A stretch of DNA of 64,000 nt. Origin: Chamaecrista fasciculata. Lineage: Eukaryota > Streptophyta > Magnoliopsida > Fabales > Fabaceae. This document shows positions 25,697-37,363 of the stretch, piece after piece. The notes beneath the pieces were generated by a model that was not told the DNA's origin, did not search any database, and was given only the letters and a program-made list of their open reading frames with translations. Where the stretch lies: NCBI GenBank assembly GCA_003254925.1, contig QANZ01019395.1:257975-321974 (forward strand), written 5' to 3'. The translations under genes were made by a program, and so were the position numbers. The stretch's first letter is position 1, and each line of letters begins with the position of its first letter.

Positions 25697-27734
25697 GTAA
25701 ACTACTAAATTGGTCCCTGGATTATTGGCTCGGTGACAGATTGGTCCCCAGATTAACGAAATTGAAAAATAGATCCCTAAATTTTACAAATGTTACTCAA
25801 ATTGGTCCTTCCGTGAAATCTCCGTTAGCCAACTTGTTGACGTGACACGTTAAGTGCCACGTCAACAGTTGAAAAACTGAAGAAAAAAAATGCCAACTGT
25901 GCAGGAAATGCCAAATAAGCATTAATACTTAAAAAAACATTTCCTTCAAAATTCAAATTGGTCCCTGAGTTATATTTTTAAAAAGAAAAATTAATTTTTA
26001 CTCACCCATTCTTATCCCATTATTTTCAATTCCCTCTCTTTTTCATCATCTTCATTCATTTTAGTCCCAAATCCTCAAAATAAAATTGTAAAGTGTCCCA
26101 AAACTCTTTCAAACATTCCAATTTAGTCCTTAAAAGTATTAAAAACCCTAAAACCCTAAACCCTATACCCTAAAATCCTAAACCCTAAAACCCTAAAATC
26201 TTAAAATTGTAAAGTGTCCCAAAACTCTTCCAAACATTCTAATTTGTCCTTAAAAATATTAAAAACCCTAAAATCCTAAACCTAAACCCTAAAATATTAA
26301 AACCCTAAACTTTAAAATCCTAAAACCCAAACCCTAAACCCTAAATCCTAAACCCCCAAAAAACTACTTTCTTGCAATTTGGTCCCTAAATCCTACTTTC
26401 CTCTTCACCTTGTCTCAAATTTATTAAATCAAAATTAAAATAAAAACATTTTGGTCCCTAAATCTTCATCATTCATCATCATCATTCATCATCTTCGATC
26501 TTCATCTTCCTCTTTTCATCATCATCATCATCATACCCATCTCCACATCTCAATCTCCAATCTCCCATCTCCCAAATCTGAAGGTTCAACCCGCCGGCCA
26601 TCATCATTCATCATCTTCGTCTTCTCCGCAGATTATATATATATATATAATATACAAAATCGCGACGGATCTCACAGCAGATTTGTTCGTTAGGGAAAAT
26701 CACAGCGAAAACAAAAACATGATGGCGGAAATCGGGATGAAGACGAAGATCGATGTTGCGGCTGTGATGTTTGTTTGAATCAGATGATGGTAGAAACGAG
26801 ACAAGAAGATGGCAGCGGATCGGAAAGATGATGTCGTTAATGGCGACGGATCGGAAAGATCTGGAAATCCGAACATTTCTGGGAGTGAAAGAGGAAGAAG
26901 AAGAAGAAGATGGTATTGTGAAAAGAAAAATGAGTTGCGTGTGAGATGTTGATGAATCTGGGTCAATTTGTTTAGGGACCATTTTGAAAAGAAAAGAAAA
27001 CAGTCAGGGCCAATTTGTAATTTGGGCAGGGACTTGATTGAAAGCATATCTTGATAAAAGGGGAGAGGGTTTAGGGTTTAGGATTTTAGGGGTCAGGGTT
27101 TTAGGGTTTAGATTTAAGGATTTTAGAGTTTAGGGTTTTAGGATTTTAGGGTTTAGGTTTTAGGGTTTTAGGGTTTTTAATACTTTTAAAGACTAAATTG
27201 GAATGTTTGGAAGAGTTTTGGGACACTTCACAATTTTAAGATTTCAGGGTTTTAGGGTTTAGGATTTTGGGGTTTAGGGTTTAGGTTTTATGGTTTTTAA
27301 TACTTTTAAGGACTAAATTGGAATTTTTGAAAGAGTTTTGGGACACTTTACAATTTTATTTTGAGGATTTGGGACTAAAATGAATGAAGATGATGAAAAA
27401 GAGGGGGAATTGAAAATAATGGGATAAGAATGGGTGAATAAAAATTATTTTTTTTTAAAAAAAATATAACTCAGGGACCAATTTGAATTTTGAAGGAAAT
27501 GTTTTTTTTTTAAGTATTAATGCTTATGTGGCATTTCCTGCACAGTTGGCTTTTTTTTTTTTCCAATTTTTCAACTACAGCAGTTAACGGCCACGTCAGC
27601 GAGTTGGCTAACGGAGATTTCACGGAATGACCAATTTGAGCAACGTTTGTAAAATTCGGGGACTTATTTGTCAATTTCATTAATCTGGGAACCAATCTCT
27701 CAGCGAGCCAATAATCCAAGGACCAATTTAGTAA
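25697..27734. mobile_element. Mutator-like foldback element, 2.04 kb, with 9-bp target duplication
   Basis: Direct repeats TAATTAGGA at 25688-25696 and 27735-27743 flank the element exactly. Inverted arms of roughly 650-700 bp start with TACTAAATTGGTCC and TTGGATTATTGGCTCG-like words. They continue through CTCCGTTAGCCAACT, matched on the right by AGTTGGCTAACGGAG, and AATGCCAAATAAGCATTAATACTT-like sequence. Both arms carry runs of degenerate plant telomere units: CCCTAAA at about 26145-26355 and TTTAGGG at about 27063-27295. The middle (about 26440-27050) has CATCATCATC-rich sequence and no recognisable transposase or captured gene. A 9-bp duplication and long terminal repeats fit Mutator-like transposons. 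Confidence 0.8.
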
Positions 27735-28399
27735 TAATTAGGATACTAATTCAATGGGTTTCTCATGAATCTATTTTGAGTATATCGGTCTTTTTTAGTA
27801 TCATACAAGTTTAATGGTTTTCTTCTTACAAAAAGAAAAGAAGATAAGATCATAAGATCAATATTTTCTCAAGAGAGATACATTACGAAACTTGAATAGT
27901 ACCCTACATTTGTTGAAAAGTTCACTTACTGCTTAAAATGAGAGATCACCAAGTTATAATTTGTTATGCTTTTGGAAATTATTCAAAGAGTTATATATAT
28001 ATCTATATTATATTATATTCTTCTTGACGAGCCTTCCGATAATCGGTATTCTAAAATTATAATATAAAATACATTATTTGAAATATATTAACCATACATC
28101 ACCACGTTTTATTTGCTATTTAGTATAAAATGATATATTATAAATTATAAATAAATATGAAAAATAAAAATGTCAACCCATGTTTTCTTGCCCACGTTCC
28201 CACTTTTAAAACTGAATTACAAAGGCTGCATCATGATTGAATTACAAATTAATTCGTGTATTTGAATTTTATATAGGTCAAAATGTAAATTTAGTCTAAT
28301 ATCTTTTGCTTAATTCCAATTTGGTCCCATATTTTTTTTTGTTAAAGATTTAGTCTCGCATCTTTAAATCAATTACAGAATTGGTTATATATCTTTTAG

Positions 28400-28600
28400 T
28401 CATTTTAAACGGCACATATATTTGTGTGCTTATTATGACACGCAAAGCTCCTAATATATATATCTTATATTATATGGCTCCACCCCTTTCTGGTCGTCCA
28501 TGTTTAAAACTATAGTCTATGAAATTAAAAATAAGAGAAAATTTACTATTTGGTTTCTCTTTCTTTACTAAGTTAACAATTTAGTCCCTTATTTATTTAG
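28400..28600 (+). mobile_element. Helitron-like 3' end followed by the 5' part of a second copy
   Basis: A hairpin TTTGTGTG...CACGCAAA (about 28422-28447) is followed by GCTCCTAA ending at 28454, the CTRR terminus expected of a Helitron. Eight bases later a second element begins TCTTATATTATATGGCTCC (28463). It matches the complete copy at 36388-36567 at most positions as far as about 28600, where a foldback element takes over. No helicase is present. Confidence 0.55.
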
Positions 28601-29065
28601 TTTCAATTATGCCCCCAATTTCAATCATCCAAAAAAAAACACCATTTTCGCACGATTTGAGCTCGGTTTTGATCAGATTTCATATGGGTACTCATTTTCG
28701 ACTCCTAAGGATCATTTTGCACATGGAAATTTTGAGAAAAATGCTTCGTTTTGCTGCATTTCGTTTTGGTCCTTTTTGGGGTTCATCGGGTCCGATTTTC
28801 TTCGGATTTGGGGCTATTTTAAACTTAATCTTTGAAATTGATCCAAGGAATCAAGTTTGTGATGTTCGAAAATTAAAACCTATATGAAATCTGATCAAAA
28901 TCGAGCTCAAATCGTGCAAAAATGGTGTTTGTTTTTGTGGATGATTAAAATTGGGGGCATAATTGAAACTAACGTTTCACATTGGGGGCACAACTGACAC
29001 AAATGAAACGTTAGGGGCATAACTGAAAATCACTGCAAACGTTAGGGGCACGAAAGGGTGTTTTG
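28601..29065. mobile_element. Foldback element, family C copy 1
   Basis: Arms at about 28605-28685 and 28885-28966 are reverse complements, for example CACGATTTGAGCTCGGTTTT and AAAATCGAGCTCAAATCGTG. To the right, AACGTTAGGGGCA words repeat and end in GGGGCACGAAAGGGTGTTTT. The element at 48399-49058 shares the ATGCCCCTAA words. The far left terminus is missing. Confidence 0.65.
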
Positions 29066-31071
29066 CTTATATATATATAGAATACATCACATGTTTTCTA
29101 AAACAGATATATATAGATTTGAAAGAAATTGGGCGAAAGTCGATCTCCAGATAAAATATAAGTATATGACCTTAAGCTTTAATTAAGTGACAAATTACAC
29201 TAATCAATTTGTAGTTTTAAGAGACATTTCTGACTTCTGAGTAGTATAATAAAAGTGCTTTAAAGGTACTATCAGTTAAGAATTAATTAAGGTATACTGA
29301 AAATTAAAAAATAAACAAATAATATTGATTCTAAAAAGGTAAAAATTCATAATATTAAATATCATTTTTAGTTTTTTTCCTGTTATTAATGAAACAAGTA
29401 TATTTTTTAACCAACTTTAAAGACATTGATTAGAAAAACTTAAAATATTTTCAAATTAAATAAATGAAAGCATTTGTACTGAAACAGATAATATGGGAGA
29501 ATTTCTTATACTGATAAATTTTTCTGCAGGTTTCGTAAAAATTAAAGATCAATTTACTACAATTCGTTTTAAAATATTGTAAGATCCAACAAGGAAACAC
29601 TTGTGTATTTCTCTGTTAGATATTTGGTTGGTGAAAGGCAAATTGGCAAGTAATTACTTAGCTTCTTGAATGATTGTTTCATATTGAAGTGGAAGCAAAG
29701 CATATAAAAAATTGAAAATAATAAAAGCATTTGATCAACATCCTCAATTCCTGTTAATATTTTCTTTATTCTGGAATTATAACAGTTGTTACTCTGCACA
29801 TTCAAAAGCATGGAATTGGGAATATTCACAGAAATGGTACTCCAATATGATTTCGACTATTCACACTAATTTATTTTTTCATTTTTTTTTCCTTCTACTG
29901 TATTCTAGAGCACACAGTACAATACTATTTTTTTTCTCCCATTTTCTTCACCACCCACTAAATAATTGTGGGCCAATAATGTACATATGGAAGAATATCG
30001 TTTTTCTTTTCAAATTTCTACTACATACCAAAATTAGGATGTAAGTCCAATTATATTAAACAAGTGTTTTCAATTTTTCATACTAGAATCCAAACAAGCT
30101 TTCCTTTTAAGTTTGAACAATATAAGGGGTCCTGGGGGCTGGTGGGAGACATACATATGTATAATAATTGAGTATTACTACTACTTCACGAGTTCATCAG
30201 CATGATATGATGAGATGGTGAATAGTGAATACAATTACAAGCTATATGCATGGGTCCTTAATAATTAATATAGTGAGTGAATGAATAGTTTGGATTATAT
30301 TGGAATGAGGAAATGAATACAAAAGAAGAAGACATGCTGCATGCATACATACAAATACAATGAGCAAGCAAGCAGACCCATTGTATATGTTGAAGCATGG
30401 CCCAAAGGAAGTACTTAATGATGATGACCTAATCTTGGTTATATCCATCACTATCATATAAGGAAATGATTAAAAAAAATTGAACATTAAAAAGGAGATT
30501 TTCTGGTGATATATACATGCATTATAGTATATATATCATTAATTTATATATGCTCTTGCTCACCTTTTTGAGACTTGACAAGTGAAAAAGCAAACACAAG
30601 CAAATCAGTCAAAGGACAGCATTGTGTGTGTGTTGAAAAAGAAAGCATAAGGAAGATGTTTTAACAGTAAGTATAATGGAAGGAAGAAATTAAAGTGTTG
30701 TTGCCTATTGGGAATATCCGAAAGCATAATGCATAATTAATGCATGATGCATGGTGCAAAAATTAAAATGATATGCTGTTCATTGCTAATTAGTTTTTAT
30801 TCCTCTCCCTATATATATATATATACTACAGAATATATATACTACAGGCAATACTATACAAGTATTTTGCATTTTAGGCCACAGAAAGTATAACAGTATG
30901 TATAGCTGTATAGGCTATAGCTAGCAGCTCCTATAACAATTATGCAGAGACAGAATTATTTTACTGCGTATCAAATAACTTACATATGTATGTATATGCA
31001 AAGAGAGGGATAATGTTCTTCATTTTTGTGGAGTTAAGTTTATCATTATAAATAAAAGTAAATAATAAATT
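29066..31071. other. Intergenic, no gene seen
   Basis: Two kilobases of AT-rich sequence hold only short open frames without recognisable motifs. Small (AT)n runs occur near 30812-30823. No RNA gene or terminal inverted repeats were recognised. Confidence 0.5.
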
Positions 31072-32087
31072 TTATTGGTCCTCAAAATTATAAGATGAAT
31101 TTTGTTTTGGTCCTCAGGGGCGGAGCCAGGAATTTTGGTTAGGGGGGCCGGAAATTTTTTTGGCCAAATTTTTTTTAGTCCCTAATACTTATCTAAAGTT
31201 TTGTTTGGGTCCCTAATATATATATTCGGGTTTGAGACGAGAGAAATATGATCATATTCAATAATTAGGGACTAATTATGAAATTTTAAAAAACATTAAG
31301 GGCCAAATTAGAACAAAAAAATATTAAGGACCAAAATAGAACTTTGGGTAAACATTAGGGACTAAAATAAAATTTTAGCCTATTTTTTCTCTATTTATTT
31401 TCAATATTATAAAATAAAATGTATAAGTTGGACAAAATAATATAAAACAGAGAAAAAAATTTAAAGAAATCATGAAATTGGAGAGATAATAGCATTTAAA
31501 TTGATTAAAATATTAAAAAAGAAAAATAATGAGTCATACTTAAAATTGAATATTAATACATTAGGCATTAGTTGTGTTTTTTTATATTAAATATATTAGG
31601 CATTAGTGGTAATTTTCATTAAAAAAACAAAAAGAGAACTAGGAGCTCAATTGGTTCGAACGCAAGACAAGGAGCTTATTATTATTATTTTGGGGCACCG
31701 CTAAGCCACATATTAATGTTTGCTTGTAATATGAGTATATATATGTATATGTATTATGAGTATATGCATGTCTTAAAAAGTGAGTTAATAAAGAGAGAAA
31801 GAAAAATCAATAATTTCTTTAAAACAAAAATCAACATCAAATTTAACTCCAATTTATTATAATTAAGAAGAAAGATTTTCTTTTCTTTGTCAACTAACTT
31901 ATTATTAGGATACATATGAGAGAAAAAATGTTCAAATCAAAAATAACAGCAAAAATCAGACAAAAATATTTCTTGGACTAATGGTGGAACAAATTGGAAA
32001 ATTTGAGGATTAAAACAGAACAAAAATAAGTTTGAGGACCAAAACAAAATTCACTATATAGTTTGAGGACCAAAATGAAATTTGACA
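31072..32087. mobile_element. Foldback element, family A copy 3, with a nested insertion
   Basis: Outer words TTATTGGTCCTCAAAATTATA and GTTTGAGGACCAAAATGAAA are inverted, with AGATGAATTTTGTTTTGGTC inside matched by GACCAAAACAAAATTCAC. At about 31117 the arm is broken by a sequence starting GGGGCGGAGCCAGGAATTTT, a common plant repeat start. Family A sequence resumes near 31767 with GTCTTAAAAAGTGAGTTAAT. The insert carries its own AGTCCCTAA/TTAGGGACT words. The right limit of the insert is uncertain. Confidence 0.6.
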
Positions 32088-32389
32088 AATCCTTTTTGGC
32101 ATGACTAATTATAAGAAAAAATATTAAAAATAAAGAATAAATTAATAATTAAATCTTCAAAATATGATAAATTTCTTAAATATAATTCTCTCAAAATAGA
32201 AAAATACTTGGTTAACTGGTTAAGGTATTTTGTTTACCTTTTTTATTCAATGAGGAATCTGTTGAAACAGTGGGCCCAAATGAAGCAAGTGGGCTTCTGG
32301 ACCACGAAACCAAATGGGTCTCTGCTCTTTCATTTGTCAGGAAACAAACCATAAATAATTGGGCCGAAAAGACAAAAAAGAAAGGTTAA

Positions 32390-33344
32390 AGTGTCATTTT
32401 GGTCCTACATGTATGCCTGATGTTCATCTTGGTCCATTATGTTTTAGAATGTTCAAATTGGTCCTAAATATTTGCAAATGTGTCATGTGGTCCCAACTAT
32501 TGAGTATGGCTTGTTTCGAGTTCAAACGTGACGTGTTTAGAGTTACATATTGTTCTCGAATAGTACTTTCTCTATCCAGTTGGAGTCATCAGCAAACGAA
32601 GTCAAATTAGTCTTAAAAGTAGACCTCTCTTCTCATGGTCAAACATAGGGGTGTACACAGGGCGGGGCAGGTTTTTGGTTGGCCCGGACGGGCCACAAGG
32701 TCTGGCCGGGCCAATTTTTTTTTTTAAATTATTTATTTATTCTATATATATTTTAACTTATATATATTGGTAATACAATTAATTTTGGATCAATTTAACA
32801 ATGTTTTTATTAATAAAGACATTTTATTTGACTTAATTGTTAAAAAAATGTTGATTTAATTAAGATTAAATATATATTTTATGTATATTTTTAATATACA
32901 ATTGATAAAAATAATAATAGATATGTATTTGTTACAATTAAAAAAAATATTTAGTAGTATAAAATATAAATATTTATAGTAAAAAATTCAATTTTTTTTT
33001 TAAAAATGGGGGTACCCCGTGCCGGGTCCGCCGGGTTTGGCTGGGCCAAGCCCAAGGTGTACACCCCTAGTCAAACAAGCAAAATTAATCATATCTCTCT
33101 CATTTCAAATTCGAATACGACGATTCAAAGCTAAGAGTTCCTTTTAATAAGCTTTTTTGAATTTGAAATGAGAGACGAAAGAAATTTGACCAAATTCAAT
33201 AGCTTGGGACTAAAATGAAATATTTTACTAATATTTAGGACCAAAATGAATCATTTTGCTAACACTTAAGACAAATTTGAAACATAATGAATCAAAATGA
33301 ATATTAAGACATGCCTTTAAGACCAAAATGACCCATTTACCATA
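32390..33344. mobile_element. Foldback element, family B copy 2, host of a hAT MITE
   Basis: The left arm begins GTCATTTTGGTCCTACATGT and the right arm ends AGACCAAAATGACCCATTTA; inner words AAATTGGTCCTAAATATTTG and AATATTTAGGACCAAAATG also pair. The middle is split by the hAT-like MITE at 32646-33069. The right end stops about 50 bp before the start codon of the 92-residue protein gene, so this element may now form part of its promoter or leader. Confidence 0.65.
32646..33069. mobile_element. hAT-type MITE, 424 bp, with 8-bp target duplication
   Basis: Terminal inverted repeats TAGGGGTGTACAC and GTGTACACCCCTA are perfect over 13 bp. The direct repeat GTCAAACA flanks it exactly (32638-32645 and 33070-33077). 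Next to the ends lie GC-rich words (GGCCCGGACGGGCC, GGGCCAAGCCC); the middle is AT-rich. No transposase is present. TIR sequence and 8-bp duplication are those of the hAT superfamily. Confidence 0.9.
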
Positions 33345-33397
33345 AAGAAATAAGAAAAGTGAAGTGACCGGGAAAGCAAGCTGAAGCAGGTGCCGCC

Positions 33398-34195
33398 ATG
33401 GGTTCTGAAGCGAAGAGAAGAAAAATCCATCAGCCACCGCCTCGCCGGTATGTATGTACGTCTCTTTCATCATTCTCTCCTTTACATGTTTCTTTCTTCA
33501 CTCCCAATTTCACTTTAATTTACTTTTCACCTTCCATCTGCTAATTTATCTTCTCTTCTTCGTGCCCATGTTAACCTAAATGAATCCATAATCTAATCAT
33601 CCACAACCACTTCATAACATTTTGTTTTCTCTTTAATTCCTTCTTTGTTTAACATATAATCATTATTGTTATTATTACTATTAGCTATAGCTATTGCTGC
33701 TAATCGTGATGCACTGACCTAATCGTATAGTATTAAGAGAGACTTGAGAGTTCCGTACACATTTTCTGGATATGAATACGATGGCCTGCAATATGTGAAC
33801 GTGAATTTGAAAGTTTTGATTATATCTATATTCTGAACTCCCGTCTGTTCACTCACAGGACTGTAACTTCATCTGATTCAAACAACGACAAAGCTTCAAC
33901 ATCAACACCAACTAGTCTTTTGCAGGTATAAATCTGTACGTAGTTTTCTACTTATGAAATGATATTTTCTTTTAAATTGTATAGCCATATATAAAATTGA
34001 TAATTCCCTACTTGATCTGTCCTATATATGCAGGGTCAAATCGGTGGAGTCAATTTCGGGATTCAACAGGACAAAAATTCTGCAGTAGCACAAGCTCAAC
34101 AAGATGGTTGCACTGGAAACTACAGGATATTTGATTCACTATTTGGCAATTTTCTTGTGCCTGTAATCCCAACTCGTGCAGATTTGGAAAACTAA
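33398..34195 (+). CDS. Small protein of unknown function, 92 residues, three exons
   Basis: I do not recognise this protein. Exons are 33398-33447, 33859-33925 and 34034-34195, with GT-AG joins that keep frame over 279 bases. The start GCCGCCATGG is a near-ideal initiation context. The N-terminus MGSEAKRRKIHQPPPRR is basic and holds a KRRK cluster that could be a nuclear signal. A Ser/Thr-rich, probably disordered middle follows. The C-terminal third is the most protein-like, with NYRIFDSLFGNFLVPVIPTR ahead of the final ADLEN. No signal peptide or membrane segment is seen. A foldback element ends just upstream. The consistent splicing and strong start make it likely real. Confidence 0.72.
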
Positions 34196-35755
34196 TTCTT
34201 TATTGGACCAATTCAAATTTTGCCATATGTCTTGTTTCCTACCAGATGTGGTAAGATATCAATTGGTTCTCTTTTCATTCTGTACATAAATCTACATGAC
34301 AGACTTATAGAAATCTTCATTGGATGATATGTCATCTTTCTGTGGGTTACACTAATTAATGCTGGAAGTGAACAATAGTTTATTGAAGTCTTCTCTGAAA
34401 ATGCTAGCTCAGCTGTCTGCCAAGGTGAAGGATATAAGAAATTAAGAAAATTGTTTGATTAATTTTGAGAACTGTCTGTCTTTAGAATTAGTAAAGTTTA
34501 GAGGATTCTCGACATAAACATGAATGAACACAGAACCAGTATAATAAGATTAGATTTCTTAACTCAAACTGGACATTTCTCAAACATGCACATTGCTTGT
34601 GAGAAGTTGAATTAAAGTACTCTCCATATGTTTCTAACATTCTTCATAGTCGCCATATATCTTTTAAACATTCCATATTCATCATAGCTTTCATATTTCA
34701 CTTATAGAAGCAAATTAAGAAATCAGTGTGATGCTTGTTTTCTGAAAATTATTAATTAGTACGACTGTCTAATGACTACTATGCATGTTCACCTCCAGCC
34801 AGTTTGTTCTGTCACATTCATCTTGATCAGCTCGCCTTAGGATGGAGTGAAAATTTTATTTATTTTTTTCTTTTCCATTTTGCACACATCCCAAAATATT
34901 TGTTCAATGGTGCTTTTATAATTGAAAACCCTATAATCAACATGGGGTGGGAGAAAGTCAATTGTAAACAACTAACATTGTATTGTAGGTCTGAAAATGA
35001 AAGGTCTTCAAGACGTTGAAATGAAACAAACAGCTGGAGCACATGTTAATTGACGTTTTTTAAATCCAATATCATGTGTTCTTTACAACTTGCATCATGT
35101 CATACCAGATCGAATATTATCTTTCCAATTTTGTATAGCTCTGGTTCATCCTTTCCTTTTATGCACACAAACCAAGCAAAGCTTTAGCACATAGGGTTGT
35201 CAAGGTATCCAAGTATAGATATTTTTTTTTCTTTTCTGGTAATTTGAAAAAGAAAATTCAAATTATTACGTGACGTTGGCACTTTCCTACGAAGAATCCA
35301 TAAATAAAAACAGAAAAAAAAAGAACATAAATAACAAACAACAAATTATGATGTGACAAATTAGTGTGTGAAGCTGGAAGAATCGGGTAAGTTTGAAGGG
35401 TTTGAGATATTAGGATCCACTCCCTTAGCAGAGAGGATTTCCATTTTTTTTTTTATATGTCTAAGCTAAGTTATCCATTGTTAATAATAGGGACTAATTT
35501 TTTTTGTCATGAGTCTTTAAAGGATTGATATATAGTTATTCAAACAGAAATGAAGAGAATGGGTAAAGATAGAATAATGCAGAAAAGCTGGTGGATTGTT
35601 CGTTTAGCTAATATTAAGCTAGAAAAAAGAAAAGATATGGGAGTTGATGTTTGAGTTTTAGTCAGAATATTTATGAAGGGGAGTAGATTTGGGTAAGAGA
35701 TTAGAATTGCAGAGATGGTTATGTTCAAAGAAGAAAACAGATATGAAAGAATGGG
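34196..35755. other. Intergenic, no gene seen
   Basis: This 1.5-kb stretch downstream of the small protein gene holds its probable 3' untranslated region at the left and otherwise AT-rich DNA. Open frames are short and lack motifs. Confidence 0.5.
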
Positions 35756-35765
35756 CTCACCGATA

Positions 35766-35921
35766 GGAATTGGATCCATTGCAGTGCAAATGCACTGCAA
35801 TGTAGAGAGAGAAAGAGAGAGTTAGAGAGAGAAAATACTTGTGGGACCCACGTTTCTCTCTCTAGCTCTCTCTTTCTCTCTCTACACTGCGGTGCATTTG
35901 CACCGCAGTGGATCCAATTCC
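35766..35921. mobile_element. MITE, 156 bp, with 10-bp target duplication
   Basis: The direct repeat CTCACCGATA flanks it exactly (35756-35765 and 35922-35931). Inverted ends GGAATTGGATCCATTGCAGT and the complementary CGCAGTGGATCCAATTCC continue through GAGAGAGAAAGAGAGA arms to a short loop ACTTGTGGGACC. The whole element folds into one hairpin. The duplication length suggests Mutator type. A relative sits in LAMP1 intron 1. Confidence 0.9.
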
Positions 35922-36387
35922 CTCACCGATATACTTATAAATAATGTTTGAAAATTAAACTAATTTCACTGCGATTTAGAGTGGATGCAACTCAGTTTAG
36001 ACCATTAAATCATCGTTAAAGAGGTTGAATTGGGCAAAACTATTTCGGACTGAATTAAAATAGATTGAACCGTAATTTTTAAGTGATTTTTAAAACAAAG
36101 AAAAAATTTATTTTTTCATTTTTATTGACTTATAACTGTTTATATTGTGATTTTTGTATATTCTATTTGTGAAAAATAATAAAATTATGAATTTATAAAT
36201 ATTTGTTAATGTTATATAAATTTTATAGTTATATTTTGTTAATTGTAAATTACTTTTATTTAAAGTAATTATATATTTTTTATTTAATATTTATAACATC
36301 CGATCAATTGAACTAAACACATGATCCGATCTAAATTTAATAACATTGTTATAAGTTATAACACCACATGGGGCTTCCATATATATA

Positions 36388-36567
36388 TTAGGGGCTTTGC
36401 GTGCCCTAACAAACACGCAAATATGTATGTAGAATAAATAAGGGACTAAATTGTTAACTTAGTAAAGAAAGAGAGACCAAATAGTAAATTTTCTCTTATT
36501 TTTAATTTCATAGACTATAGTTTTAAACCTGAACGACCAGAAAGAGGTAGAGCCATATAATATAAGA
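36388..36567 (-). mobile_element. Helitron-like non-autonomous element, 180 bp
   Basis: Read on the minus strand it begins A|TCTTATATTATATGGCTC and ends with a hairpin TTGCGTG-TTTGTTAGGG-CACGCAA, then AGCCCCTAA|T. A 5' TC, a 3' hairpin about 10 bases before CTRR, insertion between A and T, and no target duplication fit Helitrons. A partial copy lies at 28463-28600 in the opposite orientation. No coding capacity. Confidence 0.6.
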
Positions 36568-36721
36568 TATATATATATATTGTTAATTGTTAATGTTAAT
36601 TATCAACCTGTCGCATATTCTTCAATCATTTTTGTTAATGTTAACATAATTTAAGTGGATTATAAATAAATGAGTACGTTGGATGTCATTTTTTCATATA
36701 TAGTTCAAAACTAATTCAGGC

Positions 36722-36970
36722 TGGCTAAGTCTATAATGCAAAGTTTAATTCTTGACATAAAATGCAATGGGTCATGAGCTAATAAAATAATGACACGTGG
36801 AAGAGTTAGTTGTATATAAGTAGTGGTGTGACTCCATACACAGTTTTGATTGGTTAAAAAATTTATTATTTTTTATTATTTTTCAGCATTAAATTATATC
36901 AATGGCTATAATTATATCACATCAGCATTTACATCTCATGTCAAGAATCAAACTTTTTATCTTATACCTA
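36722..36970 (+). mobile_element. MITE copy (inverted partner at 37364-37592)
   Basis: It begins GGCTAAGTCTATAATGCAAAG and ends CAAGAATCAAACTTTTTATC, which are imperfect inverted termini. The interior shares GTGGTGTGACTCCATACACA and GTTTTGATTGGTTAAAA with the second copy. Target duplication not resolved. Confidence 0.65.
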
Positions 36971-37363
36971 AAGTTTTATATTAGTTTGATCACTTTACTG
37001 GTGACGACCAACGAAGAGCCACAGCCGTACACGTGGCTGAAAACTACAAGAACTATGTTCGTTTAGATATGGCAACGACGTGGGACAGTGACAGGTGTTG
37101 TCATATTTATATCAAAAATTACTTCATTATCCACCTCGTCAAATTTTTCACGGTTTAAATTTATTTTGGTATTAAATATTTAATTATTTAGACAAAATTT
37201 TATTTATTTTTAAACATAAATATTTTTATGATAAAAATTAGAATTATACCTTTAATACAAATAATTAGTTCTTTATGAAAAATATAATCATTTAATATAA
37301 GATAAAAAATGATAACATGTTAATATTTAATGTAAATGGACTAAATCAATAAAGAGTCCTCTT

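Noticed and set aside
26451-27047. Open frames in the centre of the Mutator-like element
   Set aside because: They translate CATCATCATC-type repeats into His/Ser-rich strings or are short and lack any transposase or known motif.
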